A DNA stretch of 64,000 bases from assembly GCA_021442155.1 (NCBI GenBank), contig CM038222.1, positions 25,654,148 to 25,718,147 on the forward strand. Reading direction: 5' to 3'. The notes beneath the pieces are model-generated. The model saw only the letters and a list, made by a program, of their open reading frames with translations, was not told the origin of the DNA and made no database searches. The stretch is from Cymbidium sinense (Eukaryota > Streptophyta > Magnoliopsida > Asparagales > Orchidaceae). This document shows positions 11,540 through 22,450 of the stretch, piece by piece. Each line of letters begins with the position of its first letter. Within the stretch, counting starts at the first letter, position 1. The translations under genes and the position numbers were made by a program.

Positions 11540-12190
11540 CTAGGCATGTGTTGTTGTTAAACTAGGGAAGTGAGGTAATCAAATGACCTCCTTGGAGCTA
11601 GCTAAAGCCTTGTATTCTCAGGATGTCCAGACTATATACCCATTTGCATTTAAACATATGTAAATTCGCATACATGAACATAGGAAGTAAGCTCCAAATC
11701 ATATGGATAATTAATTCAACCACTTAGTCAATTATGAATACATATAATTTTAATGTAAAATGAGATTTTCATTCACTAACCACATATACATATACATGTA
11801 CAAAGATCTAGGCAAGTACATGTTGTTGTTAAACTAGGGAAGTGTTGTAATCAAATGATCTCCTTGGGGCTAACTAAAGCCTTGTATTCTTGGGATGTCT
11901 AGACTATAAACTTGGCTTTCTTGGACACACATGGATGTATACATATTTGAGGGAAAGAAAACTATGCAAAGATTGTATATTTTTTTATTGAATCATTTAT
12001 ATGTATGAATTAAAGCTCTATCCAAATTCTAAAGTTGAAATACATAAGAATGAAATCAAATGGGTACGTGACATTGATAAACCAAGGAAGTGAGGTAATC
12101 AAGTGACCTTCTTGGGGCTAACTAAAGCCTTGTGTTCCCAAATAGTCCAAACTATATACCCATTACCATTCAATCTTATATAAATCAACA
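11540..12190. repeat. Tandem ~250-270 bp repeat, three copies
   Basis: The anchor CTAGGGAAGTGAGGTAATCA and variants recurs at about 11,562, 11,834 and 12,082, each followed by a conserved stretch (CTCCTTGGRGCTA, then AAAGCCTTG, then CAGACTATA) and preceded by similar AT-rich DNA. The same three copies occur in block 2 near 44,870, 45,125 and 45,357. Confidence 0.85.
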
Positions 12191-12199
12191 CATGAATAG

Positions 12200-13490
12200 A
12201 GGAAAGGGAACTCAACATTCATACACTTAAGCTATAAGCACATGCATTTCTTATGTATTTATAACTAGCATCATAACACATATTATTATTCATTTATAAG
12301 CTTTTGAAAAATACATTTGGATTTAATAGTGATAACATGCATATATTAAATTAAATCAACACATGCAAGCTTACATAAAGGAAATCCATTTTATTTTACT
12401 TGATTTTGAAAAGATGGATGCATGAATTCAAATGTCATACCAAATTTAACATGATTGGAAAGAGGATCATCATATATAAGCATGTGATTCATTCAACCAA
12501 ACTAGTTCTTAAGGATAATCAAATCAAATAAGATTATTTAAAGCAAACCAAAGCTTCTTTATTAATTAAGTTTTGGATATTACTTGATTTAAAGAGGACA
12601 AGAGAAATCACCACTTGCTATTTTAAACCCATTCCTATATTAGTGATTTGATTTAATTTAAGGAAATGTAATTAAGTTGATTTTATGGGTTAATTAAGTT
12701 GAACCCTTAATTAGATGAATTAATTACCTTACCTATGTCACCTTAAAGTAATTAACTAAGTAATTATGAGCCAACATGATATGCATGGAAAATAAACTTG
12801 CAATGATCCTAGGAAATAAAAGCCTAATGCAATTGGCTCATGATTAATATTTAATTAGATTAAGGGACTTAATTACTCTATGGTTTTCCCACACATGTGG
12901 ACTAACCATAATGTCATTAAACTCCTTAAGGTTATTAAACACCTAAAGATCTACCCTATGATTTAATCAATTAAGGTCTGATGTGATTATGATTTTAATT
13001 TGATTAAGTGATTTAATTAATTAGTTAAATCTTAATTAATTTCATTTTAAAAAAGGGTGATATGAAGTTAGGGAAAGGGGTCCCAACCCTATTCCTTAGT
13101 TCACTTACTGATGAACAATGATTAATAAACTTAATTAACCAATTTGTTACAATTCATGTGATTAATTAATTAAAAACTTAAAGAGTTTAATTAGTCAATT
13201 TTTCTAATTAAGTGAGCAATAAATCCCAAGAAAATCATTGAGGTAGAGGTCATCCCATTAAATTAGCCCACAAAATTTTGGATTAATTGCTCAAGTAATT
13301 GTAGTAAGCTAATAAATTTTGTAATTAAACTTTAATTACTATTCAAAATTATTAAAATCATTTTAATTAATTCTCAAAATACCTTTAAAATGAGTATTTA
13401 TTTGTATTTTTTATTTCTATATGATTTTTTATGAAATTTAGGAGTTTCAACCATTAAAAATGATTAATTAAGCCTAATTAAAGCCTAATC
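12200..13490. other. AT-rich stretch with many TTAATTAA words
   Basis: No gene is seen. AATTAATTA/TTAATTAA words are very frequent, especially at 12,640-13,440, and are kept at the matching place in block 2 (about 45,900-46,780). It is non-coding. Confidence 0.6.
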
Positions 13491-14509
13491 CTCTTTGCAC
13501 AATGTGGCGCATTTTCCATGTGGCACCGCGAGATTGGCTATTTGAAATTTATCTGACTCAGCATCTACGTGGTTGCGGTGGATGTGATTTCTTGTCCACC
13601 ATCCGATCTATGATCATATGGCTATGATTAATTCCATAGCTTAATAGATTAAATCGATCGATCTAGTGGATCTAATCACCGGCCCATTTTGATCACATGG
13701 AATAGATGGTGTAATCTAACATCACGAGTGAGGAGAATGGAGTCCATCCATGATTGCTCACTTGATCTAAGCTTACCTGAGCTCAGATCAACTCCAAAAG
13801 GATCCCACACCTTCACGACATCAATCGAGAGATTTAACGGTCAAGATCACATAAGATGCAAGTTTTCTTCAAAATGCTCCAACCCATTTTTTTCCTAAAG
13901 ATCAGTTTTGGAAGCATACCTCGCTAGAGCTCAAGACTGGCTGCTGAAATGATTGAGGAAGCTTCATCTAGTGGTGATGAAGCCTTATTGAGCAAAAATT
14001 GGATCAATTCCTCGATGTTCGCTCAGAAGGCCATAAACTAATGATTTGGAGCACAACTTTGATCGAAATCCCACCTCCAGTGCTTGAGAAGCTTGGGAGA
14101 TGGTTTGTTCTTGCTCAATAAGGCCTAAAGAAGGTGAGTGCAAAGTTAGTTTGAGTTTGATAAAGAAATAAAGAAGTTAGGTCAAAAATTGGAGTGTCCT
14201 ATTTTGAGATGGATGGGAATGGCATTTTGTAATTGAGGAATAAACTTGGGAGCTTAGGGAATGGCTTTAGTGGCTCGTCTTGGGTAACTAGGCCTCTGAG
14301 GAATGATTTTTGTGTGTGTTTGAGTGGAAATGAGGGGGTGTATATCCCCTTTCATCTTGATCAGATGGTAGGATCGGGTTTGGCTTGTAGTGATCATCGC
14401 CATCTCGTGAGTGGGAGGTGGAGGAGGTGAGTTGGCTCGACTTGGTTGGTGGAGGTGCGCCAAGGAGGAATCATGGGTGTGGGGTTTCAAATGCTCCAAT
14501 GGGGAGGGT

Positions 14510-14525
14510 GAGGTGATTTCACCTC
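14510..14525. repeat. Conserved short palindrome GAGGTGATTTCACCTC
   Basis: Seven-base arms GAGGTGA/TCACCTC around TT. The block 2 equivalent at 47,616-47,640 keeps the inner palindrome and extends it (GGGAGGTGA versus TCACCTCCC), although the surrounding DNA has drifted. Function is unknown. Confidence 0.6.
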
Positions 14526-14689
14526 CCATGGTCATGTCGACCCAACCACCCCTTGGGTTAGGTTGGCAAGTGTCCTAGGTGGACCATTGGGAGAGTACCA
14601 GTGGCCAAAGAATAGAAATGACCACTTACATGGGTGATTTATCTCATGTGATGCCCTTCACCCAAGGGTAGAATAATCATTTGTCATTG

Positions 14690-15600
14690 AATTTGATTTG
14701 GGTAGATTTGAATAAAAGCCAAAAGTGGTTAGAATTTCTAATTTCAAGTCAATTGAGTTGATTGTTAGGTTGGCTCAATTTGACCCAATCAAATTGGTCA
14801 AGTTAATGGAAAGACTAATTAATTTGGGTAAATAGATAATTTGGCTCATTTGAATTCATTTAAAACCAAATTAAATTGGGTGTTTGTTTGGGTTTAGTTG
14901 ACCAATTGAAGATGATTGTAGCTTTGGTTTTAATTAATTTGGATTTGGTTTGATTTAGCCAACTTGAACCTTTAGGTCAATTTGGGCTAACTAGATCAAT
15001 TGGGTTCAATTGGGTCCAATCATGGCTTTGGTCAAGTTCAACAATCAGGTATTGGTTGCAATCAATTTGGTTTATATTTTGAATTTGACCCAATTTGGTC
15101 TTTTAGGTCAATTTGGGTCAACTTGGGTCAAGAGAGCCAATTGGGTTTGGTTTGACTCAAAGGTCAAGTCATATTCAAATATTGATTTTGATTTGGTATG
15201 AATCATTGGTTTCTGGGATTTGGCTTGCAATTTGGCTAGTGTGGTTCATATGGGTTAAGGGGTTAACTTGGTCAAATGAACAAGTTGACTTGGTTTGACC
15301 CAATTTATGATAATTGATCAACCTAGGGTGATCAACAATCACGATGGGAGGTTTTGATGAGGTTGGTTCAATCCAATTTGAGTAAGAAATAGGTCAAATT
15401 GGCCACTTTGGGTCAAGTGGACCAATTGGGTTTAGTTCACTTTATTTTGGGTTAAGTTTGGTTTAGTTGAGTTTATATATGGATTTGGGATTGATATATA
15501 AATTCAATCAATTGGTTGGGTTCAAATGGGTTTTGGTTCATTTGAATATTTCAAGTCAATAGGGTTAAGTTGGATTTGACTTGGGTTGATTTTGGTTTGG
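14690..15600. repeat. TTGGGTCAA / TTTGGTCAA motif ladder
   Basis: Dozens of short words of the form CAATTTGGGTCAA, TTGGTCAAGTT and GACCAATTGGGTT recur irregularly. Short open frames here (for example 15,010-15,298) are low-complexity consequences of the motif and are not supported as genes. The same ladder is at 47,800-48,840. Confidence 0.7.
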
Positions 15601-15603
15601 CTT

Positions 15604-16110
15604 GATGATTGTAGATTTTATTTTTATTTGTGAATATGATTGAAGGTATGATTGATTCATGAGAAAATCAATTGAATTTGGCTTTTGGAATTAAGTAATT
15701 TGGCTAAGTCCATGGAGTTGGGTCATGTATTTAGTTTGGATTTGATTTGATTTAGTTTTGATGATTTAAATGTATATTTCATTTAAATTTGTGAAGATGA
15801 TTGAAAATATGATTGATTTGTGAGGAAATCAATTGAGTTTGACATGATTTGGATTATTATTTGGCGAAGTCCATGGGATAGGTCATATGGCTTAAGAAGG
15901 GTTTTGATTTAGTTTGATTTAGTTTTGATCATTTCAATGTAGATTTGATTTATATTTAGAAGATGATTGAAGATATAAATTTATTATGATAAAATCAATT
16001 GATTTTGGATTTATTTGGATTAAGATTTGGCTAAGCCCATGGGATATGTCATATGGCTTAGGAAGGGTTTCAAGTTTGAATTTGATCATGGGCTTCAATC
16101 ATTTGGTTTT
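15604..16110. repeat. Tandem ~155-170 bp repeat, three copies
   Basis: Units start near 15,604, 15,758 and 15,926. Each contains a GATGATTGAARATAT-type word, an AAAATCAATTGA word, then TTTGGCTAAGYCCATGG and a GTCATATGGCTTA word. The matching region of block 2 (48,835-49,260) keeps the order but has internal deletions in the first and third copies. Confidence 0.8.
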
Positions 16111-16349
16111 GGAATTTGATTTAGATTTGGATTTTATGTTTGAATTGAACTTGAGGTTTGGTTTGAGAAGGTGAACATGGATTGGATTTGGGTTGTAGGG
16201 GTGGATTATCCTAATCCTAAGGCATAACCTAATCCTATAGTTAACCCTTCTAAGTCTTTAGGCTTAGGTTAAGTGTTTACTTAATTGTTAGAAGTGTCTT
16301 ATGAAGAGAAGTCTGAAGACTCTAAGTCTAAGATGGGATGATTAAATCT

Positions 16350-16640
16350 GCACTCCAAAAGTGTGGTCAACAGGCCTTAGGCTCTATAGTATTACCCTTG
16401 GAGATAGATGAATGAAAGATCGAAGCCAAGTTTTACATTATATACTTGGATACATCTTTCAATGCTTTGCTTGGGAGACATGAGAACAACATAGTTTCAT
16501 TCCTTCTACATGTATGAAGTTTGTGAGAGGTGGGATCATCTACTGTGTTAAAAGAGATCTTAAGTCATTTACAGTTCACGAGGTCGATATATGAGGGATG
16601 CTTACTACCTCCTCAAAATGCAAGTCTATTCTCGGGCCAA
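16350..16640 (+). pseudogene. Protease C-terminal part and pre-RT linker, block 1
   Basis: Reading resumes with K-C-G-Q-Q-A-L-G-S-I-V-L-P-L-E-I, then E-A-K-F-Y and L-D-T-S-F-N-A-L-L-G-R, the typical C-terminal part of plant Ty3/gypsy proteases (family: FHV-D-SYNALLGRPW). Degraded linker follows to about 16,640. The G-Q-x-A-L segment is present on both sides of the 7.4 kb block, so the split is not a simple short target-site duplication of the usual LTR-element size. Confidence 0.7.
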
Positions 16641-16644
16641 AGTT

Positions 16645-16735
16645 TAAAATAAAAGAAAAAAGAAAATGATAAAGAAAGAGAAAAGAAAAAAGAAGAAAAG
16701 AGAAAATGAAAAAGAAAATAAAAGGGACTTGGAGG
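16645..16735 (+). repeat. Purine-only GAAAA tract inside the element, block 1
   Basis: About 90 bases of almost pure A/G (AAAGAAAAAAGAAAATG type). The block 2 equivalent is at 51,924-52,012. In frame it would be Lys/Glu/Arg-rich. Antisense frames across it are Phe/Leu low complexity and are not genes. Confidence 0.75.
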
Positions 16736-17834
16736 AGGAAGTGGAGCGACATTAGATTCCACCCATAGTTTATTACACCATTCAACACATGGGTAGATGA
16801 CGACCTCCACCAAGCAGAGGAAGAGGCCAATTTAGAGGTGGGGTGGAAAATCTCCTTATTGGCCACCCAATAAAAGGTATGCCTACTAAGAGTACACTTA
16901 TCCATATAGACTTAGAATCTAGTTCATAAGGTGAGTCTTATATAGCACACACACCACCTCTTCAAAAGTAGATTCCCTTGGAGACACTTGAGCGATAGAT
17001 GAAGACCGGGCTCCAAAGCAAACTAAAAATGTATCCAAGTCTATATGTCAATCAGTTAGGCATCAGTTGGGAACTTTAGCTTTGACCCCACTTTCCTCTT
17101 AAAAAGATGAGGGCTTGGTAGTTAAGGAAGCTCCTATGTCACAAGTGTGAAGACTTAGAGGTTCTTTTTGGGAGCATCATCCTCAAGTCAGGAAGTTGAT
17201 ATAGAACTTAAGGATGATTCATATAAAGATTTAATAGAATTACCTTTTGATTGGTACTTTTTTTGTGTTCATAATTTAGCAAAGAAAGGGTTAATCCCAC
17301 ATACTTGGTCAAAGAATAGGTCAGACTACTTCGAAAGAATATGGAAGAACAAATACAAAAGCTCTCAATCAAGATCGGGACTAGGATTGACAAAGGTCAG
17401 TCGATGATGATATCATGCTTAGTCATTACCAATTATTTGGAATCTAATAGTTCTTTTCAAATCACATTAACTCATGTGAGGTGCTATGCTTAGAAACTTT
17501 AGATGATCCAAATGATTTTGAAGTCTAAGATGCACTGCTAGAGTTTGAAGAAGAGATCAATTCAACCATCGATGAGCTCAAGGAAATCAACTTAGGAACT
17601 AAAGAAGATCCATGCCCGACATACATCAGTTCTTTATTGAATGAAATTGAAACCAATGACTTAGTTAGGCTATTGACTAAGTTTAAAGACTTCTTTGGAT
17701 GGTGTTATGAAGAGATGCCTAGATTTTTGATGTAGTCCATAAACTAGCAATAGAGCCTACGCTAACCCTATCATGCAAGCTCCTAGATGCATGGATTAGA
17801 CATAGAATAATAGGACATTTATGAAGTCAAGAAA
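16736..17834 (+). pseudogene. Pol linker before RT, block 1
   Basis: Broken frames conserved in block 2: GPI/GGV-rich start, a segment at 17,168-17,407 with WYFFCVHNLAKKGLI and HTWSKNRSDYFERIWKNKYK, then an acidic part (FEEEINSTIDELKEINLGTK equivalent, 17,535-17,605) and the lead-in to RT (PTYISSLLNEIETNDLVRLL, then TKFKDFFGW to about 17,700). The last part matches the segment before RT in Tat-type elements, where this helix-rich lead precedes the palm domain. Several stops and frameshifts are present. Confidence 0.7.
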
Positions 17835-18930
17835 TTGATGATGAGCTTCATCCGGAAGAAAAATACCCTACGGTTAGGTTATCCATTTAAGAAAAATAAT
17901 GGCCAAATTCACATATGCATCAATTTTAGGGACTTAAAGAAGGCATGTACAAAAGATGAATTTCCACTACCAATCCCCAAGCTGATGGTGGACATTGCCT
18001 CATCTCATGTAGTCTTCTCTTTCATGGATGGCTCATTTGGATATAACCAAATAAAGATGGCCCTGAAGATGAATGAAACACTGCTTTTAGAACCCCAATC
18101 AGAATCTATTGTAATAATGTCATGCCTTCCAACCTTAAAAATGCTGGTGCTACATACCAGTGAACTATGACTTGAATCTTTGATGACCTTATTCATCATC
18201 AAGTTGAGTGCTATGTCAATGATCTCATGGTCAAAAGTAGAAAAAAGGAAGACCATCTCTTTGACTTGAGTGTAGTTTTCGAATAGTTAAGATAATTTAA
18301 CCTAAAGTGTGCATTTAAAGTAATTTTAGGGAAATTCTTTGGGTTGTCGACATAGGAATCAATCTGAGAAGATCATATTAGAAATGCCACCCAAAAGTTT
18401 AACTCAACTCAAATCATTCTAAGGGTGGTTTTCATATCTAAAATGCTTTATATTCAACCTATCAGGAAAATGAAAACCATTCTCAATACTTGTCAAAAAG
18501 GATGCCAAGATCAAGTGGGATGACAAGTGTGAGCATGCTCAAGACATCATTACCTAATGACACTCTTTCTAGCATTTAGGTAAGCATCTTTTTATACTAT
18601 GTGTTAGATGACTCCCTTGGTGCTTTATTGGCCCAAGCCAACAATGAAGGGAAGAAAAATGCACTCTACTACCTCACCACATCTAATCCCTCAGGCTAAT
18701 AATCCATCATTGAGAAGCATTGCCTAGCTTTAATCTTTGCATCCCAAAAGCTACAACACTACATGCTTCCTCATAAAGTAAACTTAATCTCTAGGATCAA
18801 TCCACTATAGTATCTCATGACACGACCGAAGCTATCCACTACAGTATCTCATTACCTTCATACCCCTCCACATGGTGAAAGGACAAGTACTAGCAGATTT
18901 CCTAACAGCACACCCACTTCTTGAATTCTC
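17701..18930 (+). pseudogene. pol: Ty3/gypsy reverse transcriptase and RNase H, broken, block 1
   Basis: The frame at 17,835-18,170 carries the RT core: NGQIHICINFRDLKKAC (residues 22-38), DEFPLP, then VVFSFMDGSFGYNQIKMA, with the first catalytic Asp in FMDG at residue 65. The second catalytic box reads Y-V-N-D at 18,212-18,223 where the family has Y-V-D-D, so a catalytic Asp is replaced by Asn. RNase H traces follow (IEKHCLALIFASQKLQHYML equivalent near 18,705-18,775), ending with GQVLADFLTAHPLLEF at 18,888-18,935, a typical plant Ty3/gypsy C-terminus. RT would copy element RNA to DNA. Many frameshifts make it dead. Confidence 0.85.
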
Positions 18931-18939
18931 TCTAGTGAT

Positions 18940-19245
18940 GGTCTCCGATGCAAATCATGAACTTAGGGATACTAGCATTCATTGCTAGGAGATGTAATTT
19001 GATGGTGCAGCTTCCTCTCAAAGAGAGACGAATCATAATTACATTTCTAGGATAAAAAGGGTAGAATAGTTCTCTGACCATGATGTGATGAGATTCTCAT
19101 ATTATCTGTCCAATCCTTGCATCAATAATGAAGCCAAATATGAGGCTCTGATTGTCGGTCTAAAGTTAGCCGTTACTCTAAGGATCAAGAACATCAACAT
19201 CTTCAAGGATTCTTAGCTTATTATCAACCAAATCATTGGATCCAT
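18940..19245 (+). pseudogene. Second (archaeal-type) RNase H of the Tat clade, block 1
   Basis: Reading gives E-M-(stop)-FDGAASSQ near 18,989-19,020, where the family has M-Y-F-D-G-A, then NNEAKYEALIVGLKLAV at about 19,126-19,176 and a degraded D-S motif (INIFKDS) near 19,197-19,215. Two RNase H domains in series before integrase is a hallmark of Tat-lineage Ty3/gypsy elements, so this fixes the clade. An in-frame stop in the first motif makes it inactive. This segment is missing from block 2. Confidence 0.78.
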
Positions 19246-19299
19246 AAGGTTATAAAGTGCAAGCTCCATCACTACCATAAGTACACCATGGAGTTGTTG

Positions 19300-20130
19300 G
19301 CCAAAATCCTAGAGGTTCCAATTTATAAGATTCCTGAGGAGAGAACATCATAGCATATGCTTTAACCAAGCTTGCCAAGGAGTTGGCATGTCCAGAGGAT
19401 GAGTCCATATCAATAAAGGTCCAAAATAGACAAGTTTTATCCCTTATTGATATTAAACACATCAGAAAGTACTCTTTTGAATGGGAGGTTGCCATTATCG
19501 AGAAGGATGAGGAGTTAGATTGGAGGCAACCATTCATGGATTACCTAAATAAATGAAAACTACCTCAAGAGAAGTCCCAAGCCCATCAGATGAAGTAGAG
19601 AGCACTTTCCTATGCTCTTGTGGATGGTGCCTTGTACAGGCAGTTTTTCGATCATATGTGGTTATGTTGTTTAGACAAGCTAAGATCGTGACCGAGGTAC
19701 ACTCAGGATTATGTGGAGCCAACCAATCTGGTCTGAAGATGATAGCCAAGATCAAGAGACAAGGATACTACTAGCCATCGATGATCAAAGATTATATGTA
19801 TACAGCTAGGCGAGGCCACCAATGTCAAACACACAATGTGGTCCCACACTAACCACCCAATATTCTACATCCTACATTGACCTCATTGCCATTCTAGTGC
19901 TGGGTACCGACATAGTAGGTCTGATTGATTCTCCTTCTTCCAAGGGTCATCATTTCATCTTAGCTGCTATTAACTACTTTTCCAAATGGATGAAGGTGAT
20001 TCTACTCAGAGAGGTCACAACCTTTAATATGCTCTAGTTTTTTAAGATCCATAATAGGTTCGAGTCTGATGAATTATTGATAATGGTATTGCATTCAAGA
20101 GCATCAAAATCAATCTGCCAAGGAGAAGAT
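19300..20130 (+). pseudogene. Integrase, broken, block 1
   Basis: The zinc-binding part reads HSGLCGANQSGLKMIAKIKR then GYY(stop)PSMIKDY and CHQCQ (19,690-19,835); the second expected His appears as Asn in G-A-N-Q. The catalytic core starts GTDIVGLIDSPSSKGHHFIL, AAINYFSKWMKVI (19,905-20,000), with the second Asp visible in I-D-N-G near 20,075-20,090. The final catalytic Glu region is not readable. Integrase would join element DNA to the host genome. This one is disrupted and has no counterpart in block 2. Confidence 0.8.
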
Positions 20131-20720
20131 ACTACCATTCTCCAGCAATAATGGTATGAGAAGTTACTTTAAAAGTTTTGTGGGCCTCATAAGAACTCCA
20201 AATTTACTCTTTCTTCTTAAAGTTATTTCACCATAGAAGTCAACACCATCAGGATAGCTGTGTAAGATCACAAAGTCTAATGCCAAGTTACAAGAGAAAA
20301 AGGTTTAGAGAGTTTCAAGTATGCTAAAATTTCAAGGACGGCTAAATTATTCAAGCTAACAAGTTTGCCTGGGAGAGCTTTGCCATGCTTATAGAATAAG
20401 CAAGATCCTTATTAATCAGAGAGTGCCCTTCCAATCAATGCTCTACTTAAAGAAATATTATAAATCATGTTTAAAATAATTATCATCAATGAAAATTCCA
20501 TTTTGAATTCAATCTCTTCCATGTTGAAAGTAATCTTGTTTTGAAGTGCCAATATGTTTAGGGTAGGTGTAAAGATCCCAGTGGCCCCATCATCCTTCAT
20601 TATCAAAACATAAACTACACAAAATATATAAAACAAACACATATATGTTGTTTGGGCTACTGAGTTGAGATAACACACACTAACTCATGCTAGGTCAGTC
20701 GTGCTACTCAAGTGTGTCAC
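20131..20720. other. Degraded post-integrase stretch
   Basis: No recognisable domain. It probably holds the eroded end of pol and part of the element's 3' non-coding DNA. A minus-strand frame at 20,412-20,678 shows nothing recognisable. Confidence 0.45.
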
Positions 20721-22450
20721 CTAATGGTCTTCTTGCTTTGGAGGATGTAAGTCTGCTATGCTTTTTTTTACATAGCCACCCATCATGAGTGCCTTGTTAG
20801 TTTGGTAAGACTTACTATGTGGCTAGTAAGCTACCTCATGTTGGCTTCATTTAACAGAATGTGAGTCCGCTATGCTTTCTTCTTGGGTTAACCTTCATGC
20901 ACTAACTGATTGAGTATATTTGACATTTACGATAAGTCCCGTAGCTACTCCTTCCCTCATGGCCACTTCAAGTCTAGGTCTAGTCCTTCTTCGAGGCTCC
21001 CTGCTTAGTAGTCGCTCTAGGTTAGATAACATCTGTCCTAGTGAGGATAGACTATCCCGATGATCAATTCTGCTTGGAAAGTTGTAAGCCTACATACTTT
21101 CTTTGTAGGTTGATCATTGCACACTGACGAGCACCTTAGGTTTGTTGGTTCTCACTATGCTGATGGATACACCACTCATGCTGACAGATACACCTTAGGT
21201 TGGTTAGTTCTCGCACCTTAGGATACACCACTCATGGCAGTTGTAAGTATGCTATGCTTTCTTCTTGAGTTGGCCATCATACACCTATAGGCTTTCTTTT
21301 ATAGGGCTTAGGATAATGCCCCTAGCAGCACCTCCCCTATGGGCACTATATTTGGATCACATCATTTTTAACCCCATTTAGACATTACCCAGGTTACTAT
21401 CGGATTGGACAATTCTCCTTTCCTAGTAACCACCCATATGGTGTCTGGATGTGATTCTCCCTTGGTCTAGAAATCTGAGATAGGTCAATGACATACCTTT
21501 CGCAGGTGGTCCCTTACACACCAATAGGGTCCACACAAACATATAAACAAAATATATATTCACTTGTGGATTAGGAGGACACCCCTAATGGTACCATTTC
21601 CCAAGACGATATCCTAAATTTTGGGCAGTGTCAGTAAAACTCCCTAAAGGAATTGCTTGACTACTCTAAAGTTGATATAAGTCCTAGTGGAATTCACTCA
21701 GTAGTCTCCCCTAAGATGAGTTCGATTTTTTATGCTAGAAATAGGTCACCCCAACTATTGTTCCCTACTTTTGAAGATGTAAGTCTGCTTTGTCTTCTTT
21801 CTAGCATAACCGTTGCACAACTAAAGGAAACCCCTTAGGTTGGCTAGCTCTACCCCACGACCAGTAGATTATCTCTTTGGATTTGTAGATAGGATAAGTC
21901 ATATAGCCCCTTCTCATCCATTTGACATGGTCCATAAATTCAATCTTTCAAATTTGACCAAGCTCACATCCCTAGTGGATATGCCCTCAATTCAAAATCA
22001 AACTAAACCAAACAAACCATATCAAATCACATGAAATTGATATAAAATTAATCTTGACTACTTTTGAGTTGACATAAGTCCCCAGTAGCATTCACTCAGT
22101 AGTCGCCTAGGTCAGGTTTGATTTATTTTGCAACCAACAAGTCACCCCAGCGATTGTTCCTCTCTTTGGAAGATGTAAGTCTACTATGCCTTCTTTCTTG
22201 TACAACCATTGCACACCAAAAGGCATCCCCTTAGGTTGGCTAGTTCTACCCCACAGCTAGTAGACTATTCTTTTGGATTTGTAAACCTAAGGTAGGTTAA
22301 GGCTAATATAGCCCCTTCTTAGTGGGTCCATCGCACACTGACAAGGTCCATACATTAACTCATATTAAATTAAACCCATTCTAATTTTCCTAAGTGGAGT
22401 TAAATCACACCCATCCCCTGGAGCCCTAAATCATATATAACAAGTTAAGC
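20721..22450. repeat. Irregular tandem modules with GTAAGTCTGCTATGC word
   Basis: The word GATGTAAGTCTGCTATGC and variants recurs near 20,748, 20,867, 21,086, 21,242, 21,779 and 22,175. It is usually followed by a CTTCTTTCTT run, TTGCACACC and then CCTTAGGTTGGCTAG. From about 21,657 the unit is a clear ~400 bp tandem pair (TGACTACT...TTGATATAAGTCC at 21,657 and 22,055). The region is collinear with 54,165-55,560 and non-coding. It may be part of a rearranged LTR. Confidence 0.75.

Larger units (their letters stand above)
8986..16349. repeat. ~7.4 kb non-coding AT-rich block splitting the protease, block 1
   Basis: A long block with no supported coding region lies between the two halves of the protease reading. 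Parts in order: a G-run (8,981-8,992) and an unremarkable AT-rich stretch to about 11,500; three tandem copies of a ~250-270 bp unit; a TTAATTAA-rich stretch; a more GC-balanced part (13,490-14,650) with a small palindrome; a TTGGGTCAA-type ladder; and a ~160 bp tandem repeat. The whole block is collinear with 42,441-49,556, so it was present before the duplication. It could be a large non-autonomous LTR-type element or the joined non-coding ends of two elements. Terminal repeats were not identified. Confidence 0.65.

Noticed and set aside
14233..14535. Overlapping plus and minus open frames as a possible small gene; likewise 13,689-13,898
   Set aside because: No recognisable domain; frames are broken at the matching place in block 2, so there is no sign of protein constraint.
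20748..22190. GTAAGT words as 5' splice sites
   Set aside because: They belong to a repeated module in non-coding DNA; no exon-like coding on either side.
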